Shown: positions 59,383 to 64,000 of the stretch, in pieces | How the letters are laid out: each line of letters starts with the position of its first letter | Numbering within the stretch: position 1 is the first letter of the stretch | Assembly: GCA_963969395.1 (NCBI GenBank) | Contig: OZ017796.1 | Coordinates: 13,022,501-13,086,500 of the forward strand | Source: Pseudoscleropodium purum | Lineage: Eukaryota > Streptophyta > Bryopsida > Hypnales > Brachytheciaceae | DNA: 64,000 bases | Direction of reading: 5' to 3' | The notes under the pieces: generated by a model | The model's input: the letters and a program-made list of their open reading frames with translations, nothing else | The model's database searches: none | What the model was told of the DNA's origin: nothing | Program-made: the position numbers and the translations under genes

Positions 59383-61647
59383 ATGGCTCCGGCTCCGGCG
59401 TTGCACTCTCCGTGCGCGGCAAGAGCGCCGGCTCTGGCCCTCGCAGGTTTGTGTGCATTTTGATTTCTTCTCCCAATTGAAATTCTTGGTTTGGAGGTTT
59501 AGGGTTTGCATTTCCTGTGTGCAATTCTCAATTGCAACCCGCGGGCATCCTTACGTTCGTTCGCTGATGTGGCTCGCCGTTCGTGGCATTGTAGTTTTGT
59601 TGGGTTTGGTAGGATTGCATTCTATCAAGAATTGCTCTGTTCAATTCATTATGTTTGGTGGTATCTATTGTGCATTCTTTTGGGAAAATGGCTGGGCTGC
59701 GCTGGGCTTAGTTTTGCACGGTGACTTGTCTAGTACAAGGTTCACATTGGATGAGTGGTTTCTTTGGTCCATGGAGATTTAGTGCATTATGTGCGAGAGT
59801 GGAAGGCTGAATAGTGTGGGACGATACTTTAAATACTGGAATTCAGATTGAGAGATGCAATTATTAACATCTGTGAAGATTTTACGTGAATGTCTTGAGT
59901 GCGTATTTCAGAAGAGCATTTGGGTTTAGATTCTTTTACCTTGATTAGTTTCTGGTGTATTGGATTGTTGATTTGGTTGTGCAATTCGTGATTTGAGGTT
60001 TATTCTTTCAGTTAGGCTGGTGCCTAGAAACGAGGTTCAGGTACTGGAGATGGAAGAAAATCTCTGAGTTGTCGAGATGAAAACCCTAATTCTCTTCCTA
60101 GCAATGAATCGACTATGGCCTTCACTTGCAGTAAGATTGCATGAATTGCAGACGGTGTTGCAGCACTGGTGATGGGAACTTTGGTGGATTTCAGGTGCCA
60201 CTGGTTTTCAAAGAACGTCAGTGAAGATCTCACAGGCACGCACTTGGTCATCTCATTTCTCTGCTCGGCGAGCTTTGGTGTCCGCCGATTACAGGTAGTT
60301 GAATTCATGGACTTGGAAACGGGTTTCGAATTTCAGGGTTTGGATTTTGAGTAAAATTTATCGAATAAGAAAGGCATGCTTCTGAATGAAATGGCTTTAG
60401 GTACTGAATCTTGATATTTTTGTCAATGGTATAGTGACAGGCGCGGAGGTGGTGGAGGTGACTTTGTGGCTGGGTTTTTACTCGGTGGAGCTGTGTTTGG
60501 TGCCTTGGGTTACATTCTTGCACCACAGGTAGAAGCCCTTATTTACTTTGTTGTGTAATGCGGGTATGGCTCCCTTAAATGAGATTTGAATGAATGATTC
60601 TTTGATTGTCGACCTGGTTCATCAATTGCGAAGCGAATGTGAGACTTAACTTGATAACGTCTTCAACGAATATTACTCTGAGATCATCTTCAACGAAGAT
60701 TCTTCTAGAAGTGGCTTATTTATCCGGTTTTGTCTAAGTAGTAGAGCAGCATGACATGAGGACGTGAACATCGTGTCCAAACGACAGATCTCCAAGACCC
60801 TGGAAGATGGGGATAATGTGAAAGAAGAAGGGGCTGCAACTAAGAGGCCCGCACGTTTCCTCGAAGATGATGAAGGTCTTGAGGTAGGCTCTCACAAAAT
60901 TCTTACTCCTTCAGCACACTTAAGTGCGGTGTGGTGTTCTTTATCAGTTGTTTACTCGTTTACCGTGAATGGGAAGATGATGCGTGGATATGCTACTACT
61001 ATTGTAGCATGAGTTTCATCGAGTGCCTTCACTAAGTTTTCGAATAATATAGTGCCTACGTCGATGTTAGTACCGCCAGGCCTATCAGTAGATTTGAATT
61101 CCACTAAATTCAAGACTCTAATGGTACTCCCTTTTATTTGCACATTCCCTGGATATCCTCACATCATCCTGTCATGCTGTGTACTCACTTAATTGGACAT
61201 CTTCCGCCTGTCATGTTGTTAAGTCATGTGAGGGTGCATTTAGAAGTGCATTAGATAGGGTTTGCGGTATGAAATATTGACGCTAGGCAGTAGTATCTAC
61301 ACATTCGCAGGGACCTCTCGTGCTCGAACAGCATTGAATCATTTGTATCTGTAGTTGCTAATGTGAGTAGGCGACCTGTTTAATATGGTTTGAGAAAATA
61401 GATGACGAGGTGTTTACATTTTGAGAAGTGCCGGAGTCATTGTTCCGATATCTTTTGTATGGATTCTGAATTTCTGGAGTGAAGACTCACAGTTGAATCC
61501 TGTGATCTGCAGAAAACACGGCAGACCCTGAATGAGAAGATAGCCCAGCTAAATGCTGCAATTGATGATGTGTCCGCACAACTGAGAACAGAGGATGGCC
61601 TTGGTAACCCAAGTAACAACAACGTTGAACTGGAGTCAGCTGCTTGA
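59383..61647 (+). CDS. Plastid inner-envelope-type small membrane protein (type of At1g42960), 5 exons
   Basis: Exons 59383-59446, 60195-60294, 60435-60528, 60788-60883 and 61513-61647 give 162 aa with matching phases. The ATG has a good context (CACCATGG). Residues 1 to about 50 are rich in Ala, Ser and Arg and lack acidic residues, as in a chloroplast transit peptide. RGGGGDFVAGFLLGGAVFG (about 57-75) starts one glycine-rich membrane segment ending LGYILAPQ. An acidic linker (FLEDDEGLE) and a coiled coil (TLNEKIAQLNAAIDDVSAQL) close the protein. Homologues are chloroplast envelope proteins of unknown role; the layout recalls bacterial YtxH proteins. Exon 4 was placed at the CAG before ATCTCC because APQISKTL is conserved. 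A longer exon from 60761 is possible. An overlapping frame from 59265 is not used. Confidence 0.82.
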
Positions 61648-62753
61648 TCTGTGGCGGCATAGTAGAATGATATATTTTGAGATCAGTATCAACATGGATA
61701 TGTCGAGTATGTACTGTACTTTTTGTGTAGATTTCTTGATTGTTTGGCATCGTCTCCACCCCTGGTGGAGATTAAGTGATGAGTTTAAAGTGAATTTTAT
61801 CAACGTGAATTGTGTATAACTCTGTCAGTGTAAGCTTTTGACAAAGATTCGCTACTTACATTACTCAATGTTAATTCAGAAGTTCAGTCGCTTCAATCGA
61901 ATGAAATGTCCAGGGCGTCGTTGGTCATTTTGAAATTGTGGTGAGATACTAGAGCTATCTAGTTGAGCAATGTTTCACACCTGTAATGGCTGAAGTTCTG
62001 ATCTTCTAAGAGAATGAGACATGTGGCAGAAGCAGTAGTAGCATGTTAAAAGCAAGTGATGCATGTTGCTGCCCATTATTCCGAGGAAAGAATTTCTTGT
62101 CTTGTATAATTGTAGCATGAGATCATAGACACAGTGCCATTCGAAGGTTTTGAAATTATCAATCAGTGAGGATTGTGCTTTTTACTGAGGTTTCACGAAA
62201 GATTCCATGGATGCACAGACAACAGTCATTAATTTCTCTTTGGAGAAGAGACTTGCAATAAGCATGATACGTCCGTGATAGCATGCGACAGCAGACAGAA
62301 TCGAGATTCTTTACCGACGTTCTACACAGCACATGCATGTCAATTTCCGATATGCCATCGTCTTTTGGTTCGCATGTCGTAATATATTGACTACCCAGAA
62401 AATCTCCGCTGACATTTCAATTGGTACATTCTTCAAATCTATTCCTGTACAGACTCCCGCTACAAAATGACCACATCTATCCCAAAGCTACAAAACACTA
62501 GGATTGATCCTACGTGAACACTTTGTTATAGCTTGCGTTATCGAAGAAACTTGTTTGCTGCCAAGGGAACATGCACAAACAAGCTGCAATTCGCAGCTCA
62601 TAGTCACAAACTACTCGTCATCTACCACAACAATATTAAACAGAGAATCTTCGCTAGATTTCCAGTTCTGAAACGGGGGTGAGATCTACTAAAATTTCAA
62701 TATCACACATGTTTTGCTACAGAAATTACGTGAGCACGTCTCCATAACTGCCA
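61648..62753. other. Spacer between convergent genes
   Basis: 3' UTRs of the plastid protein gene and of the kinase-like gene are expected here. No other gene seen. Confidence 0.45.
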
Positions 62754-64000
62754 CTAAACCACCACTCTCAAGGCCCGAGGCGAGATTCTCGACGTGAATA
62801 GATCCTCAACTTCCGAAGAGGAGGAAGCGTCCGACGAAGATTGCAAATCGAAGGAGCTCTGAAAGTCGCGAGAGTGCAATTCTGTTCTCCGTGGCGAGAG
62901 CACCCAACTGGCAGTCCCCTTGTTCCTAATTCTCAAGGCCCCCGGATTGCCGCAGTATTTGGTCTTGATCGCCATGAGAGACGCAACAATCTCCGACATG
63001 GGGGGTCGCAGGGATTCGTTCTTACTCGCACATTGCAGCAACAACTCCACCACCTCCATGGCTCCAAAGATAGGGCAAAGCTCCTTCATGCGCGGGTCGA
63101 TGATCTGCAAAAGTTTCCCCTCGTCCTTGAAATACTGGCGGCCCCAGTGCAGGAAGTTGTTGTCGTCGCCGAAGTAGGTCGTATCTCGGCTATTCTTGCC
63201 CGTGAGAAGCTCCAGCAGGAAGATTCCGAAGCTCCAGACGTTGTTCTTCGCGTGGGCTTGGCTGAGCAGCATGCTCTGCGACCCAAACACAACGCACACG
63301 CTAAGCGATCAGCACATTGACAAACAATTAATGTGCCACAAAAAAAATACGCATTAGTAATAGCAAACGCCTAATCGCAACAGTCGCTACTCCAAATAGA
63401 ACTTTTCAGAGGACTTTTCCCATTACGTCTAATCCTACTAAATTTGTCAGCATATTCCGTAAAATAATGCTCACAGATTCAAAATTTCAACAAACCCTAG
63501 TGGACAATCGTAGAATACCACTATTCCTAAAATCAGAGGTAGCAACTCAAATAGACACGCAGAATCCATTATTTGAAATGTAGGTCTCCAACACGCTCGT
63601 CCCTTAATCGTTTGGGCGTAGTGCCTTTCTAAATTTCCGAACCATTGTATAGGCCCTTCCCATGCTTCAGAGACAATATAACCCTAACCCTAAAAAAGAG
63701 GGACCTGAACCCTTACCGGTTTGAAAGAGGAGGAAGGCGTGGCGGTCACCGACAAGCCATAACCAGCCAACCTCGCGGCAAAATCCCTATCCAGCAACAC
63801 ATTCGAAGCGCAAAAGTCCATGTATACAATCTGCAGCGGCGCACGATCATGTATGTACAGCAGCCCCCGTGCGGCACCGAGAGCAATATCAATTCTCGTC
63901 CTCCAATCCAAATAGGTCAAGTAGCGATTGCCGAACAGATGGTCGGAGAGGGGACCATTGTAAGGCTGCTCGAACACCAACAAACGCTCCTGCCGCCTCT
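62754..64000 (-). CDS. Receptor-like cytoplasmic kinase-type protein, probable pseudokinase (5' part outside window)
   Basis: Two exons on the minus strand: 64000-63717 (continues past the window) and 63275-62754, joined in phase 0 across a 441-bp intron. The visible part begins in the kinase hinge, RLLVFEQPYNGPLSDHLFG, and runs through WRTRIDIALGAARGLLYIHD. The catalytic loop reads VYMDFCASNVLLD where RLCK-VII kinases have VIYRDFKASNILLD: the loop Arg is Met and the Lys is Cys. The DFG motif reads GYG (LAGYGLS), so the metal-binding Asp is gone. The activation segment is very short and lacks APE; it goes from SSSFKP to SMLLSQAHAKNNVWSFG. Later subdomains (VWSFGIFLLELLTGK, RPPMSEIVASL) are normal, followed by a Ser-rich tail. 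The frame is intact, so this looks like a maintained pseudokinase and not a dead gene. The ATP-binding half cannot be seen. Confidence 0.8.

Noticed and set aside
59265..59480. 71-codon plus frame overlapping the start of the plastid protein gene
   Set aside because: It does not keep phase into exon 2. The MAPAPAL frame from 59383 joins all five exons and gives a transit peptide.
62841..63320. 159-codon plus-strand frame
   Set aside because: It is antisense to the kinase-like exon, whose minus-strand frame carries recognisable kinase motifs.
63680..63692. Telomere-like CCCTAACCCTAA on the plus strand
   Set aside because: It is only two units, inside a kinase-gene intron. Short telo-box motifs are common in plant genes, so it does not indicate a telomere.
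1..64000. CRISPR arrays, bacterial operons, phage modules, tRNA or rRNA genes
   Set aside because: None of the required patterns was seen: no regular repeat-spacer array, no cloverleaf, no rRNA text. The spliced genes show that the DNA is eukaryotic.

Overview
The window looks like nuclear DNA of a land plant. It has spliced genes with GT-AG introns, a DGAT2 with the plant-type EPHS motif, plant GDSL lipases, a DUF266/GT14 glycosyltransferase, a plastid-envelope-like protein with a transit peptide, and a receptor-like cytoplasmic kinase. The genes sit in AT-rich, repeat-laden spacer. The GDSL subtype and a decayed Crinkler-type gene make me lean to a non-seed plant (bryophyte or lycophyte). 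That is inference; no search was run.

Layout. 1-2.7 kb: AT-rich DNA with a nested inverted-repeat element. 2.7-3.75 kb: intronless GT14 glycosyltransferase (+). 3.75-17.8 kb: AT-rich spacer with a TTAA-ended element, several dispersed repeats and one GC-richer island of unknown function. 17.8-23.0 kb: an 11-exon multi-pass membrane protein (+) of the plant tweety-like type. 23-30.8 kb: repeats, including three more members or fragments of the TTAA-ended family, and a small unrecognised broken gene. 30.8-35 kb: a decayed Crinkler (CR-RHS)-like NTPase pseudogene (-) whose 3' part carries two CACTA-type MITEs. 36.4 kb: a relic GDSL exon. 38.4-40.9 kb and 47.5-50.0 kb: two paralogous GDSL lipases (+), separated by a transposon nest that holds a near-perfect 289-bp hairpin and a GC-rich hAT-like MITE. 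50.9-54.3 kb: DGAT2 (-), convergent with the second GDSL gene. 54.3-59.4 kb: AT-rich repeats. 59.4-61.6 kb: a five-exon plastid envelope-type protein (+). 62.8-64 kb: the 3' part of an RLCK-type kinase (-) that lacks key catalytic residues.

Exon models for the spliced genes were built by hand from splice sites, intron phase and family alignment recalled from memory. All five complete models keep an open frame: 609 (or 594), 403, 419, 310 and 162 aa. The clearest common theme is lipid chemistry (two GDSL hydrolases plus a fragment, next to a triacylglycerol-synthesising acyltransferase). Nothing shows that these genes act together. The most unusual content is in the mobile DNA and the decayed genes, not in the intact ones.
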